Shown here piece by piece: positions 23,842-33,418 of a stretch of 64,000 nucleotides of DNA (position 1 is its first letter; each line of letters starts with the position of its first letter). The stretch comes from an uncultured Sphingomonas sp. (GTDB lineage: Bacteria > Pseudomonadota > Alphaproteobacteria > Sphingomonadales > Sphingomonadaceae), in the NCBI RefSeq assembly GCF_902806265.1, contig NZ_CADCVZ010000030.1, positions 37,282-101,281 of the forward strand. The letters are read 5' to 3'. The position numbers and the translations under genes are program-made. The notes beneath the pieces are model-generated. The model ran no database searches. It was given only the letters and a program-made list of their open reading frames with translations, and was not told the DNA's origin.

Positions 23842-24511
23842 TCCGCAATGCTCCCAACTGTCGCAGCAACGTCAGCGCCGCGTCGCTCTCGGCCTCGCGC
23901 TTGGTGCTGCCGGTGCCGGTGGCTTCGCCCGCCGAGCCGACGGAAGCAGTGACCGTGAAGCGTGGCGCGTGCTCGGGTCCGGAACGGTCGATCACCGTAT
24001 AAACCGGGGCCTTGCGGCGCTGCCCTTCAGCCCACTCGTGCAGCAGCGATTTAGGGTGACGCGGGGCTTGGCCTTGCGCCTCTACCCGCGACTGCCAGCA
24101 GCGGCGGATGAACTGCCGGGCCTGCCCGAGCCCCGCGTCCAAGTATAGGGCCGCGATCAGCGATTCCACCACATCGCCCAGCACGTTCTCGCTGTGGGCT
24201 GCCCGATCCTCGCGGGCCTGCTTGCCCAGCTTGATGACTTCGGCCAGCCCGAGCTCCGCACCCACTGCTCCGCAATATTCGCGTGAGACCAGCTGGGTGA
24301 AGCGGTGGGACAGCTTGCCCTCCTGCTCGCGCGGGAACAGCTCGCTCAGCCACTCCGCCATGACCAGCCCCAACACCCGGTCTCCCAGGAACTCGAGCCG
24401 CTGGTAGTTCATGACCCCGGCGCTTGGGTGGGTGACGGCTTGTTCGAACAAATCCGTGTCGCAGGGCCTGTGCTGCAAGCGTTGCTCGACCCAGCGGCGA
24501 AGGTCGTTCAC
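23834..24511 (-). CDS. rnc: ribonuclease III
   Basis: 225 aa from the GTG at 24511, which overlaps the lepB stop (GTGA) and has GGGAAG upstream; an ATG at 24574 would run 67 bp into lepB. Catalytic segment YQRLEFLGDRVLGL and second acidic site NVLGDVVESLIAALYLD are present. The dsRNA-binding domain follows (PKSLLHEWAEGQ...STKREAESDAALTLL). Processes rRNA precursors and dsRNA. Confidence 0.95.
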   Translation of the reverse strand: MNDLRRWVEQRLQHRPCDTDLFEQAVTHPSAGVMNYQRLEFLGDRVLGLVMAEWLSELFPREQEGKLSHRFTQLVSREYCGAVGAELGLAEVIKLGKQAREDRAAHSENVLGDVVESLIAALYLDAGLGQARQFIRRCWQSRVEAQGQAPRHPKSLLHEWAEGQRRKAPVYTVIDRSGPEHAPRFTVTASVGSAGEATGTGSTKREAESDAALTLLRQLGALRND

Positions 24512-25302
24512 GGGAAAGTCTTCCCGATCCGCTCGGGCCGTAGCGCCGTAAACCAGGTCCATGGCTTCAGCCATTCCGCGCTACCGTCGGTCGACCAGAA
24601 GATCACCGCAGCGCGCCCGACCAACGCCTCCTGCGGTACGAAGCCCATGCCCCCGAGCGCCGGTGCGTAACGGCTGTCCGCGCTGTCGTCGCGATTGTCG
24701 CCCATGGTGAATACGGCTCCGGCCGGAACCGTGACCGGCCCGAAGTCGTCCGCGATCGGATTGTCGACCTGGTCGAGCACCAGGTAGCTCGGTCCGCCGG
24801 GCAGCTGCTCGCGAAAGACCGGGTAAGCGCACCGCCCGTCTCGAACCCTGGGCTGGGCGGGCGGCACCACGCGGCAAGGACTGTTGGGCGTGATCGGCAT
24901 CGCGAAGTCGCCGACCGGCTGCTTCGACACGGACTTGCCGTTCAGAAACAGCTGCCCATCGCGCGTCGCCACCGTGTCACCCGGCAGGCCGATCACGCGC
25001 TTGATGACGTCCGCGCCCTCCGGTCCCTGGAATACCGCTACGTCGCCGCGCTCGGGCAGGCGGGAGAAGATGCGTCCCTCCATCGGCGGGAAGCCGAACA
25101 GGAAACTCGCCTGACTGTACCCGTAAGGCCACTTGGCCACGATCAGATAATCGCCGATGTGCAAGCCCGGCAGCATCGACCCCGATGGGATGCTGAACGG
25201 CGCGATGATCAGGCTCCGCAGGACCCAGGCGAACAGTGCCAGGCCGAGCAGGGTCTTCCAAAAGCTGCCGCGCTGTTCGGGCTTGGGTTGGGTTTTCGCC
25301 AT
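24508..25302 (-). CDS. lepB: signal peptidase I
   Basis: 264 aa. One N-terminal membrane segment (about 14-34), catalytic Ser42 in IPSGSMLPGL and Lys101 in DVIKRVIGLPGD; MGDNRDDSADSR is the conserved box E. It cleaves signal peptides at the outer face of the inner membrane. Start 25302 begins MAKTQPKPEQ; longer in-frame readings cross a region without coding features. First gene of lepB-rnc-era; divergent from pgi with a 129-bp gap. Confidence 0.96.
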   Translation of the reverse strand: MAKTQPKPEQRGSFWKTLLGLALFAWVLRSLIIAPFSIPSGSMLPGLHIGDYLIVAKWPYGYSQASFLFGFPPMEGRIFSRLPERGDVAVFQGPEGADVIKRVIGLPGDTVATRDGQLFLNGKSVSKQPVGDFAMPITPNSPCRVVPPAQPRVRDGRCAYPVFREQLPGGPSYLVLDQVDNPIADDFGPVTVPAGAVFTMGDNRDDSADSRYAPALGGMGFVPQEALVGRAAVIFWSTDGSAEWLKPWTWFTALRPERIGKTFP

Positions 25303-25431
25303 TGCGCGCTTCTTTGGGGCCGGGCGGGGCAAGGTCAAGCCTGACCGCAGGAAAGCCGGTCTCGCGCCCGCGCCCGCCGACGCCCGCGGCTTCAGGGTGG
25401 TTTTTGACCCGGCCGTCGCTATGTAGCCGCC

Positions 25432-26934
25432 ATGCCCCTGACCGATGCCGATTGGGCTGCGCTGGCCGAGGCCGAAGTGCAGCCGCTTGCCCAGCTGTTT
25501 GCTGATCCCGGACGCGCGCCGCAGCTGAGCATGGACGTTGCCGGGATCCGCTTCGATTTCGCCAAGACGCATCTGTCGTCTGCTCACCTCTCGATCTTTT
25601 CAAGGCTCGCCGAACAGGCAGCGCTCCATGACGCGCAGGAGCGGCTGTTCACGGGCCAGATCGTCAATCCGACCGAAGGCCGTGCCGCCGAGCACTTGGC
25701 GGAGCGCGGCTCCGGCTCGCCGGAGTCTGTGGAGCTTGCCGTTACCCGCCACCGCCGGATGCGCGGGTTGGTCGACGCGGTCGAGGCGGGGGCGTTCGGC
25801 GACGTGACCGGAGTCCTGCATATCGGCATCGGCGGCTCAGCACTGGGGCCCGCGCTGCTAGTGGACGCGCTCGGCCGGCATGAGCGGCGCTACAAGGTCG
25901 CCGTGCTATCGAACATCGATGGCCAGGCCTTCGACGATGCGGTCGCCGACCTTGATCCGGCCACCACCCTGGTTGCCGTCGCCTCCAAGACCTTCACCAC
26001 CGCCGAGACGCTGCGCAACGCCCGCGCGGCGCTGGCCTGGCTGGAGGAGGCTGGAGTCGACGACCCGTATGGCAGACTGATCGCGATCACTGCGGCCCCG
26101 GACAAGGCCGTCGAGTTCGGGATCGACGATACCCGCATCCTCCCATTCGCCGAGGCGGTCGGCGGCCGTTACTCGTTGTGGTCGGCGATCGGCTTCCCCG
26201 CCGCGTTGGCGCTCGGCTTCGGCGCGTTCGAGGAGCTGCTCGAAGGCGCGGCGGAGATGGACCGCCACTTTCGCCTAGCCCCGGCCGAGCGCAATGCCCC
26301 GCTGCTCGCGGCTTTCGCCGACCTGTTCTACACGCAGCGGCTCGGCGCGGAGACCCGCGGTGTTTTCGCTTACGACGAGCGCCTGCGGCTGCTGCCCTCC
26401 TACCTCCAGCAGCTCGTGATGGAGTCCAACGGCAAGTCTGTCACCGCCGATAACCGGCCGCTCGGTCGCCCGAGTTCCGCCATCCTGTGGGGCGGCACCG
26501 GTACCGACGCTCAGCACGCGGTTTTCCAGCTGCTCCATCAGGGCACGCACCTCGTGCCTGTCGAGTTCGTGGCCGTGGCCGAAGGCGACGACGATCAGGA
26601 TTTCGCACACCACCGCGAGCTGCTGCTCAACGCGTTTGCTCAGGGCGCGGCGCTGATGGCGGGGCGGCACAGCGATGATCCCGCGCGCAGCTACCCCGGG
26701 GACCGACCCTCAACCACCATCCTAATCGAACGACTCGACCCAAGCAGCCTCGGCGCGCTGATCGCGTTTTACGAGCACCGCACCTTTGCCGAGGCCGCCC
26801 TGCTCGGCATCAACCCATTCGACCAGTTCGGCGTCGAGCTCGGCAAGGACATGGCCCGGCAGCTCGGCGATCCGGAGGCGGCCGAGCGCTTCGACCCGTC
26901 GACTCGCGCCCTGATCGAGAAGGCCGGGCTATGA
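25432..26934 (+). CDS. pgi: glucose-6-phosphate isomerase
   Basis: 500 aa. It interconverts glucose-6-P and fructose-6-P. VLHIGIGGSALGPAL (about 128-142), SKTFTTAET, VGGRYSLWSAIG and ESNGKSV are the sugar-phosphate binding and signature blocks, and catalytic Glu lies in the last. GGTGTDAQHAVFQLLHQG and the C-terminal FDQFGVELGKDMA match family signature 2. Overlaps gor by ATGA, the first of four 4-bp overlaps in a row. Confidence 0.96.
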   Translation: MPLTDADWAALAEAEVQPLAQLFADPGRAPQLSMDVAGIRFDFAKTHLSSAHLSIFSRLAEQAALHDAQERLFTGQIVNPTEGRAAEHLAERGSGSPESVELAVTRHRRMRGLVDAVEAGAFGDVTGVLHIGIGGSALGPALLVDALGRHERRYKVAVLSNIDGQAFDDAVADLDPATTLVAVASKTFTTAETLRNARAALAWLEEAGVDDPYGRLIAITAAPDKAVEFGIDDTRILPFAEAVGGRYSLWSAIGFPAALALGFGAFEELLEGAAEMDRHFRLAPAERNAPLLAAFADLFYTQRLGAETRGVFAYDERLRLLPSYLQQLVMESNGKSVTADNRPLGRPSSAILWGGTGTDAQHAVFQLLHQGTHLVPVEFVAVAEGDDDQDFAHHRELLLNAFAQGAALMAGRHSDDPARSYPGDRPSTTILIERLDPSSLGALIAFYEHRTFAEAALLGINPFDQFGVELGKDMARQLGDPEAAERFDPSTRALIEKAGL

Positions 26935-28283
26935 GCGAGTTCGACTTCGACTTCGACCTGTTCGTGGTTGGCGCTGGCTCCGGCGGAGTCCGCGCCGCCC
27001 GCATCGCCGCCGCGCATGGTGCCCGCGTCGCCGTGGCCGAGGAGCACAAGGTTGGCGGCACCTGCGTCATCCGTGGCTGCGTGCCCAAGAAGCTGCTCGT
27101 TTACGGCTCGCACTTCGCCGAGGACCTGGATGACGCGGCCATGTTCGGCTGGGACGTGCCGCAAAAGCGCTTCGACTGGGCCGTGCTGCGCGACAATGTG
27201 CTGGCAGAGGTCGAACGGCTCGAGGGGCTCTATGGCGAGACCCTGACGAACCATAAGGTGACCGTGTTCAAGGAGCGCGTCATCCTGACCGGGCCGAACC
27301 AGCTTAGCCTGGCGAGCGGCCGGAGCGTCACCGCTGGCAAGATCCTAATCGCCGTCGGCGCCCGCGCCGCCCTGCCTGAGATTGAGGGGCAGGAACATGT
27401 CATCACCTCCAACGAGGTGTTCCATCTCGACCAGCTACCCAAGCGGGTGGTCATTGCCGGGGGCGGCTACATCGCCAACGAGTTTGCCGGTATCTTTCAT
27501 CAGTTCGGCAGCCATGTGACCATCGTCAACCGCTCCGACACCATTCTGCGCGGCTACGACGAGCAGATCGTCGACCGGCTGGTGAAGATCAGCGTCGCCA
27601 AGGGCATCGACTTCCGCTTCAATGCCGGCTTCGCCGCCATCGAGAAGCGCGAGGACGGCAGTCTCCTGTGCCGCATGAAGGGCACGCAGGACATCGAAGC
27701 GGATCAGGTGCTGTTCGCCATCGGCCGCCTGCCGAATACCGAGGAGATGGGCCTGCGCGAGCTCGGCGTCGAGCTCACCGAGCGCGGCGCGATCAAGATC
27801 GACGCCGACTTCCGCTCCTCCATTCCATCGATCTTCGCGGTCGGCGACGTCACCGACCGCATCCAGCTCACCCCTGTCGCGATCCGCGAAGGCCAGGCCT
27901 TTGCCGACACGCAGTTCGGTGGTAAGCCAACCCACGTCGATTACGGCTGCGTTCCCTCCAGCTGCTTCAGCCACCCGCCGATCGGGCTGGTTGGGCTCAC
28001 AGAAAGCCAGGCCAAGAACAAGCTTGGCGTGGTTCGCACCTACACCTCCGACTTCCGCCCCATGAAGAATGTGCTAGCCGGCCGCAACGAACGCTCGCTC
28101 TACAAGCTGGTCGTGGACGATGGCTCGGACGAAGTGGTCGGCATCCACATGATCGGCCCCGACGCGCCCGAGATCCTCCAAGGCGCCGCGGTGGCGGTGA
28201 AGGCCAAGCTCAAGAAAGCCGATTTCGACGCCACGATCGCGCTGCACCCGACCATGGCCGAAGAGCTGGTGTTGATGCGGTGA
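26931..28283 (+). CDS. gor: glutathione-disulfide reductase
   Basis: 450 aa FAD-dependent dithiol oxidoreductase. FAD loop VVGAGSGGVRAAR (12-24), redox pair Cys45 and Cys50 in GGTCVIRGCVPKK, NADPH loop IAGGGYIANEFAG (about 174-186), and the C-terminal His439 and Glu444 of the catalytic dyad (LHPTMAEEL). Glutathione reductase type, without extra domains. Regenerates GSH; gshB and two GSTs elsewhere in the window use or make it. Confidence 0.94.
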   Translation: MSEFDFDFDLFVVGAGSGGVRAARIAAAHGARVAVAEEHKVGGTCVIRGCVPKKLLVYGSHFAEDLDDAAMFGWDVPQKRFDWAVLRDNVLAEVERLEGLYGETLTNHKVTVFKERVILTGPNQLSLASGRSVTAGKILIAVGARAALPEIEGQEHVITSNEVFHLDQLPKRVVIAGGGYIANEFAGIFHQFGSHVTIVNRSDTILRGYDEQIVDRLVKISVAKGIDFRFNAGFAAIEKREDGSLLCRMKGTQDIEADQVLFAIGRLPNTEEMGLRELGVELTERGAIKIDADFRSSIPSIFAVGDVTDRIQLTPVAIREGQAFADTQFGGKPTHVDYGCVPSSCFSHPPIGLVGLTESQAKNKLGVVRTYTSDFRPMKNVLAGRNERSLYKLVVDDGSDEVVGIHMIGPDAPEILQGAAVAVKAKLKKADFDATIALHPTMAEELVLMR

Positions 28284-29866
28284 CTTACGACGCGATCGTG
28301 ATCGGCGCCGGCCACAACGGCCTTACCTGCGCCTATTACCTCGCCCGCAAAGGGCTGCGGGTCGCACTGCTCGAAGCCCAGAACACCGTCGGCGGCGCCG
28401 CGGTCACCGACGAGTTCCTCCCCGGCTACCGCAACTCGGCTGCTGCCTACACCGTCAGCCTGCTGCAGCCCAAGGTCATCCGCGACATGGCACTGGAGCG
28501 GCACGGGTTGAAGGTCGTCCTGCGCAAGGTCGACAACTTCCTACCCGGCGATGGCGCTTACCTGCTTGCCGGCCGCGATGGCCTCACGCGCCGCGAGATC
28601 GCCCGCCAGGCGCCGGAGGATGCCGAGGCCTACGACCGCTACCTCGCGGAACTCGACACGGTCGTCCCGCTGATCCGGAAATGGCTGCTGAAAGCGCCGC
28701 CCCAGGCGGGCGGAGGGGTCCGCGGACTTCCCTCGCTGCTAACCCTCGCCAAAGACATGCGCAGCCTCTCGACCGACGGGGTCCGCATCGTTCACGAGTA
28801 TGCCACCAAGAGCGCCGGAGAAATTCTCGACCGCCACCTTAAGGGCGACCTCGTCAAGGCGCTATTTGGCTTCGACGGCGTGGTCGGAAACTTCGCCTCG
28901 CCCTATACCCCGGGTACCGCCTACGTCCTGCTGCACCATCTGTTCGGCGAGGCGGCGGGCGTCCCCGGCGCTTGGGGCCACGCGATCGGCGGCATGGGCG
29001 CGATCACCCAGGCCATGGCCAAGGCGGCGCGTGAAGCCGGGGCCGATATCGTCCTAGGCACCCCAGCCGAGGAGATCATCATCGAGCGGGGCCGAGCGGC
29101 GGGCGTGGTCGCAGGCGGCAAGGCCTGGCGGGCCGAACGGGTAATCGCCGGCGTAAATCCCAAGCTGCTGTTCGACCAGCTCGTGCCGCGCGGCGCCGTG
29201 GCTGAAACGATCGAGCGGCACATGACCAACTGGTCGTGCGAGAGCGCCAGCTTTCGCATGAACGTGGCCTTGTCCGAACTGCCCAAGTTCACCGTCCTGC
29301 CCGAGCCCGGCGATCACCTGACCGGCGGCATCATCATAGCGCCCAGCCTCGACTATATGGACCGTGCATTCATCGACGCGAAGCGTGACGGTTGGTCCAA
29401 GCAGCCGATCATCGAGTTGGTGATCGCCTCGACGCTCGACCCAAGCCTGGCGCCTGAGGGCAAGCACGTCGCCAGCCTGTTCTGCCAGCATTTTCGTTAC
29501 CAGCTGCCCGCGGGCAAAAGCTGGGACAAGGTCCGCGACAAGGTCGCCGACCAGATCGTCGCGGCCGTGGACAGCCACGCGCCCGGCTTTGCCGGCTCCG
29601 TCGTCGGCCGTCAGATCCACTCGCCACTCGATCTGGAGCGCCGGTTCGGCCTGATCGGCGGCGATATCTTCCACGGCAAGATGGGCCTGGACCAGTTGTT
29701 CAGCGCCCGCCCGATGATCGGCGCGGCCGACTATCGCATGCCACTTCCCGGTCTTTACCTGTGCGGCTCGGGCGCGCACCCCGGCGGCGGCGTCACCGGA
29801 GCCCCCGGCCACAATGCCGCACAAGCGGTGCTCGCCGACTGCAAGCCCTGGCGGAGGCGAGCGTGA
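28280..29866 (+). CDS. phytoene-desaturase-like NAD(P)/FAD oxidoreductase
   Basis: 528 aa, GTG start in a GTGA overlap with gor. N-terminal dinucleotide loop IVIGAGHNGLTCAYYLARKG (7-26) then LEAQNTVGGAAVTDEF; C-terminal FAD segment GLYLCGSGAHPGGGVTGAPGHNAA. The layout resembles the PYROXD2/phytoene desaturase (CrtI) family, whose bacterial members are often not in carotenoid pathways. No carotenoid genes are near, so substrate is unknown. Part of the pgi-gor chain, which gives no clear metabolic hint. Confidence 0.82.
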   Translation: MTYDAIVIGAGHNGLTCAYYLARKGLRVALLEAQNTVGGAAVTDEFLPGYRNSAAAYTVSLLQPKVIRDMALERHGLKVVLRKVDNFLPGDGAYLLAGRDGLTRREIARQAPEDAEAYDRYLAELDTVVPLIRKWLLKAPPQAGGGVRGLPSLLTLAKDMRSLSTDGVRIVHEYATKSAGEILDRHLKGDLVKALFGFDGVVGNFASPYTPGTAYVLLHHLFGEAAGVPGAWGHAIGGMGAITQAMAKAAREAGADIVLGTPAEEIIIERGRAAGVVAGGKAWRAERVIAGVNPKLLFDQLVPRGAVAETIERHMTNWSCESASFRMNVALSELPKFTVLPEPGDHLTGGIIIAPSLDYMDRAFIDAKRDGWSKQPIIELVIASTLDPSLAPEGKHVASLFCQHFRYQLPAGKSWDKVRDKVADQIVAAVDSHAPGFAGSVVGRQIHSPLDLERRFGLIGGDIFHGKMGLDQLFSARPMIGAADYRMPLPGLYLCGSGAHPGGGVTGAPGHNAAQAVLADCKPWRRRA

Positions 29867-31065
29867 AGCCACTCGGAGGCATCCGCGTCCTCGACCTTAG
29901 CCGGGTCCTCGCCGGACCCTGGTGTACCCAGCTCCTCGCCGACCTCGGCGCGCACGTGATCAAAATTGAGCGGCCGGGGCACGGCGACGACACCCGCCAC
30001 TGGGGCCCACCCTGGCACGGCGAGGGCAAGGAACGGGTCGCCGCCTACTTTCTTGCTGCCAACCGCGGCAAGCGTTCCGCCGCCATCGACTTCTCGCAGC
30101 CGGAAGGCGCCGACCTCGTCCGCCGCCTCGCCGAGAAGAGCGACGTGGTGGTCGAGAACTTCAAGGTCGGCGCGCTGGCCAAGTTCGGCCTTGACGCCGC
30201 AACCCTCCGCGCCGCCGACCCCAAGCTGATCTACGCCTCCATCACCGGCTTCGGCCAGGAAGGCCCCTACAAGGACCGCGCCGGTTACGACTACATAATC
30301 CAGGGCATGAGCGGGCTGATGAGCATCACCGGTCAGCCCGACAGTGCACCCGGGGGCGAGCCGATGCGGGTGGGCGTCGCAGTCGTCGACCTGTTCACCG
30401 GCATGTACACGGCCAGCGCGATCCTCGCCGCCCTGGTCCGCCGCGGCATGACGGAGGAGGGCGCGCACATCGACAGCGCCCTGTTCGACGTCAGCCTCGC
30501 GATCCTTGCGAATCAGGCTTCAAACGCGTTGGTTTCAGGCCAGGATCCGCCGCGCCAGGGCAACACCCACCCCAACATCGTCCCTTATCAGCCGTTCGCC
30601 TGCGGCGATCAGCCCCTGATCATCGCCGTCGGCAACGACGGCCAGTTCGCCAAGCTCGCCGCCATCCTTGGCGCTCCCGAGTGGGCCGAGGACGAACGCT
30701 TCTGCACCAACGCTGCCCGCGTCGCGCACCGGGCCGACCTCATACCCCTGATCGAAGCACGGCTGAAGGAGCGGGCGGCGGCCGACTGGTTCGCCGAGTT
30801 CGACGCTGCGGGCATCCCCGCTGGCCCGATTAACTCCATCGGCCAGGCCCTTGCCGACCCGCAGGTCGCGTACCGCCAGATGGTGCAGGAGATGGATCGC
30901 TTCCGCTTGGTGGGGTCCCCGTTGCGACTGGACGCGGCTAGCACGGACTCGCCTTTGCCGCCGCCGTCACTCGGCGAGCACACCGCGCGAGTTCTCGGGG
31001 AGATCGGTATCGAGGAAAGCAGCATTCGACGTCTGCAGGCCGCTCAAGTTATCGGTCCTTCGTGA
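29863..31065 (+). CDS. family III CoA-transferase (CaiB/BaiF type)
   Basis: 400 aa from the GTG at 29863 (GTGA overlap). LGGIRVLDLSRVLAGPWCTQLLADLGAHVIKIE at the N-terminus is characteristic, followed by AANRGKRSAAIDF. The active Asp lies in the AGYDYIIQGMSGLM block; PMRVGVAVVDLFTGMYTASAIL and the C-terminal GIPAGPINSIGQAL complete the signature. It moves CoA between carboxylic acids. The acyl pair cannot be inferred, though formyl-, succinyl- or carnitine-type donors are typical. Confidence 0.9.
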   Translation: MKPLGGIRVLDLSRVLAGPWCTQLLADLGAHVIKIERPGHGDDTRHWGPPWHGEGKERVAAYFLAANRGKRSAAIDFSQPEGADLVRRLAEKSDVVVENFKVGALAKFGLDAATLRAADPKLIYASITGFGQEGPYKDRAGYDYIIQGMSGLMSITGQPDSAPGGEPMRVGVAVVDLFTGMYTASAILAALVRRGMTEEGAHIDSALFDVSLAILANQASNALVSGQDPPRQGNTHPNIVPYQPFACGDQPLIIAVGNDGQFAKLAAILGAPEWAEDERFCTNAARVAHRADLIPLIEARLKERAAADWFAEFDAAGIPAGPINSIGQALADPQVAYRQMVQEMDRFRLVGSPLRLDAASTDSPLPPPSLGEHTARVLGEIGIEESSIRRLQAAQVIGPS

Positions 31066-31973
31066 ACCGGTTCACCGCTCGGATGAAGACGATCCTAAGG
31101 GCCATCACCCTGAAGCGCTACCGCAAGCGCGCCCGCTTTAAGCGAATGAAGCACTGCGCACTTGATCGTGCGCTGAAGCAAGTCGCAAACCTGCCCATCC
31201 GGTCGGAGGCCGCGCACCATCGGCTGCCAGGGACGCTAATCGTCTCCATGACATCCTATCCGGCTCGATTTGAAGCTCTACAACTCACGCTGAAGTGCCT
31301 GATGAACCAGACGGTCAGGCCGGATCTGATCATCCTGTGGGTCGCCGGGGAGGAGATGTCGCTCATCCCCGAGAGTCTCAAGCGCTTGCAGGGAGCTGAG
31401 TTCATAATCCGAGGGTGCGACGATTTCCGGTCCTACAACAAGCTTGTCCATGCCTTGAGGGAGTACCCCCACGCGTTCGTGATCACGGTGGACGACGATG
31501 TGATGTACGAACTGGACTGCATCGAACGGCTCGTCCGTGCATATGACACCGTTGAGCCAACTGTGGTCTGCCACCGAGCGCATCGGCCAACTTATTCCAA
31601 AGACGGCAAGCTGAATCCCTACCGCGACTGGCAGAGGCGGGTCGATGACGCGCCGAGCGAGCTACCGTCGGAAGACCTCTTCCCGACCGGCGTTGGAGGT
31701 GTGCTGTACCCGCCGGGTTCCCTTTCGCCCGCAGTCCTGAACACAAGTCTGATGATGGAACTCTGTCCCACGTGCGACGACTCCTGGTTCTTCTTCCAAG
31801 GGCGGCAAGCGGGATCCAAGGTCAGGCGTGCGCCGGGCGCGAGCAGCCAGCCTATCGAATGGCCGAGCACGCAGGCCGGTGCCTTGCGAACACAGCATGA
31901 AGGCGGGCGGAAGGACGAACAATTGCAGGCGCTGTGTCGGCACCTCGGCCTTCCTCGCGAGCTGCCTGCCTGA
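31062..31973 (+). CDS. glycosyltransferase-like protein (GT-A fold)
   Basis: 303 aa, GTG start in a GTGA overlap. It begins with a very basic N-terminus (RAITLKRYRKRARFKRMK) and then reads LIVSMTSYPARFEALQLTLKCLMNQTVRPDLIILWVAGEE, typical of an NDP-sugar binding GT-A N-terminus. A DxD-like metal motif follows (VITVDDDVMYE), and the C-terminal TCDDSWFFFQGRQAGSKVRR with IEWPSTQAGAL resembles acceptor segments of polysaccharide glycosyltransferases. No signal peptide. Sampled GC is 55-60%, lower than the four genes before it. Probably transferred; donor and acceptor unknown. Confidence 0.72.
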   Translation: MNRFTARMKTILRAITLKRYRKRARFKRMKHCALDRALKQVANLPIRSEAAHHRLPGTLIVSMTSYPARFEALQLTLKCLMNQTVRPDLIILWVAGEEMSLIPESLKRLQGAEFIIRGCDDFRSYNKLVHALREYPHAFVITVDDDVMYELDCIERLVRAYDTVEPTVVCHRAHRPTYSKDGKLNPYRDWQRRVDDAPSELPSEDLFPTGVGGVLYPPGSLSPAVLNTSLMMELCPTCDDSWFFFQGRQAGSKVRRAPGASSQPIEWPSTQAGALRTQHEGGRKDEQLQALCRHLGLPRELPA

Positions 31974-32089
31974 AGACTGCGAGGGATTCGCGCTCAACAC
32001 GCCGTGGCCTCGCTCGACTTCCGCCTTGCAAGCCGCTCCCTAGCCGGTAGCTTCGGGCACGTCCCGGCCGTGCGCCGGAGGGGGTCCGC

Positions 32090-33403
32090 ATGTCGCCAGC
32101 CGAACTCAGCATCGTCTTCTTCGCGCAGCTGTTCGTGATCGTCGCCGCGGCGCGCGTGGTCGGCTGGCTAGGCAAGCGCTTCCTCGGCCAGCCACAGGTC
32201 GTGGGCGAGATGATCGCCGGGGTGGTGCTCGGACCCTCGCTGTTCGGGCTGCTCGCGCCCGAGTTGCAGGCCGCCATCTTTCCGCCTGAGACCAAGGGCG
32301 TGCTCTACGTCGGCGCCCAGCTCGGCGTGGGGCTGTACATGTTCCTGGTCGGCCTGGGCTTCGACCGCGACCATTTCCGCAGCAACGTCCGCAGCGCGGG
32401 CGCAGTGTCCCTGTCCGGCATGGCCGCGCCCTTCCTGCTCGCCGTCCTGCTGACGCCGTGGCTGATGCGGGTGCCCGGCCTGTTCTCGCCGAGGCTGACG
32501 CAGGTCGAAGCGACGCTGTTCATGGGCGCGTGCATCTCCATCACCGCCTTTCCAATGCTGGCGCGCATTATTCACGAGCGGGGCCTGTCGCGTTCGCCGC
32601 TAGGATCGCTTTCCCTGTCAGCGGGCGCGATTGATGACGCCGGAGCATGGATGGTGCTCGCGATGGTGCTGGCGACTTTCGGCGACGGCAGCGGCGTTGC
32701 GATCAGGGCGGTCGGTGGTGCAGCCGCCTTTGCCGTGCTCGTGCTCGGCCTTGGCCCGCGCCTGCTCCGCCCGCTCGGCGCTCAGGCCGAGCGGGAAGGC
32801 GGCGTCAGCCAGGGCCTGCTCGGGCTGGTTCTGATGCTGTTCCTGCTGGCGGCGTTCGTCATGGACTGGGCCGGCATGCACGCGGTGTTCGGCGGCTTTC
32901 TCCTCGGAGTCGCCATGCCCCGCGGCCTGCTCACGCGCGAGCTGCGGGCGAAGCTAGAGCCGTTCACCGTCGTGCTGCTGCTGCCGATGTTCTTCACCTA
33001 CTCCGGCCTTAACACCCAGCTCAGCATCATGGCGAACCCAGCGCTGCTGCTCGTCACCCTGGCCATTCTCGCCGCGTCGATCTTGGCCAAGTTCGGCGCT
33101 TGCTGGGCCGCAGCGCGCCTGACCGGTCAGGACAATCCCACAGCGCTCGGCATCGGTGCGCTGATGAACGCCCGGGGGCTGATGGAGCTGATTATCATCA
33201 ACATCGGGCTATCGCGCGGGATCATCGGGGTGGAGCTCTTCTCCATGCTGGTGCTGATGGCGGTGGTGACCACCCTGATGGCTTCGCCGCTGTTCGAGTT
33301 GGTCTATGGCCGCAAGGCCCGGGAGCGTGGCGAGTTGGGCGCGCTCAGGGACGTGCCGGAGGACGGCGCCCGTCTGCCGAAGGCGCCGCGACCGACCGGG
33401 TGA
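32090..33403 (+). CDS. cation:proton antiporter, CPA2 (KefB-like) family
   Basis: 437 aa, about 12 hydrophobic segments. Early QPQVVGEMIAGVVLGPSLFG (about 33-52) is characteristic of KefB/KefC/YbaL antiporters, and GAIDDAGAWMVLA supplies the paired acidic residues of the transport site. Most KefB carry a C-terminal TrkA-N domain; here the protein stops after the membrane part with a short charged tail. K+ or Na+ exchange for H+ is expected. Stands alone; no ribosome site was decisive. Confidence 0.87.
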   Translation: MSPAELSIVFFAQLFVIVAAARVVGWLGKRFLGQPQVVGEMIAGVVLGPSLFGLLAPELQAAIFPPETKGVLYVGAQLGVGLYMFLVGLGFDRDHFRSNVRSAGAVSLSGMAAPFLLAVLLTPWLMRVPGLFSPRLTQVEATLFMGACISITAFPMLARIIHERGLSRSPLGSLSLSAGAIDDAGAWMVLAMVLATFGDGSGVAIRAVGGAAAFAVLVLGLGPRLLRPLGAQAEREGGVSQGLLGLVLMLFLLAAFVMDWAGMHAVFGGFLLGVAMPRGLLTRELRAKLEPFTVVLLLPMFFTYSGLNTQLSIMANPALLLVTLAILAASILAKFGACWAAARLTGQDNPTALGIGALMNARGLMELIIINIGLSRGIIGVELFSMLVLMAVVTTLMASPLFELVYGRKARERGELGALRDVPEDGARLPKAPRPTG

Positions 33404-33418
33404 GGGTCGGCGGTGACG

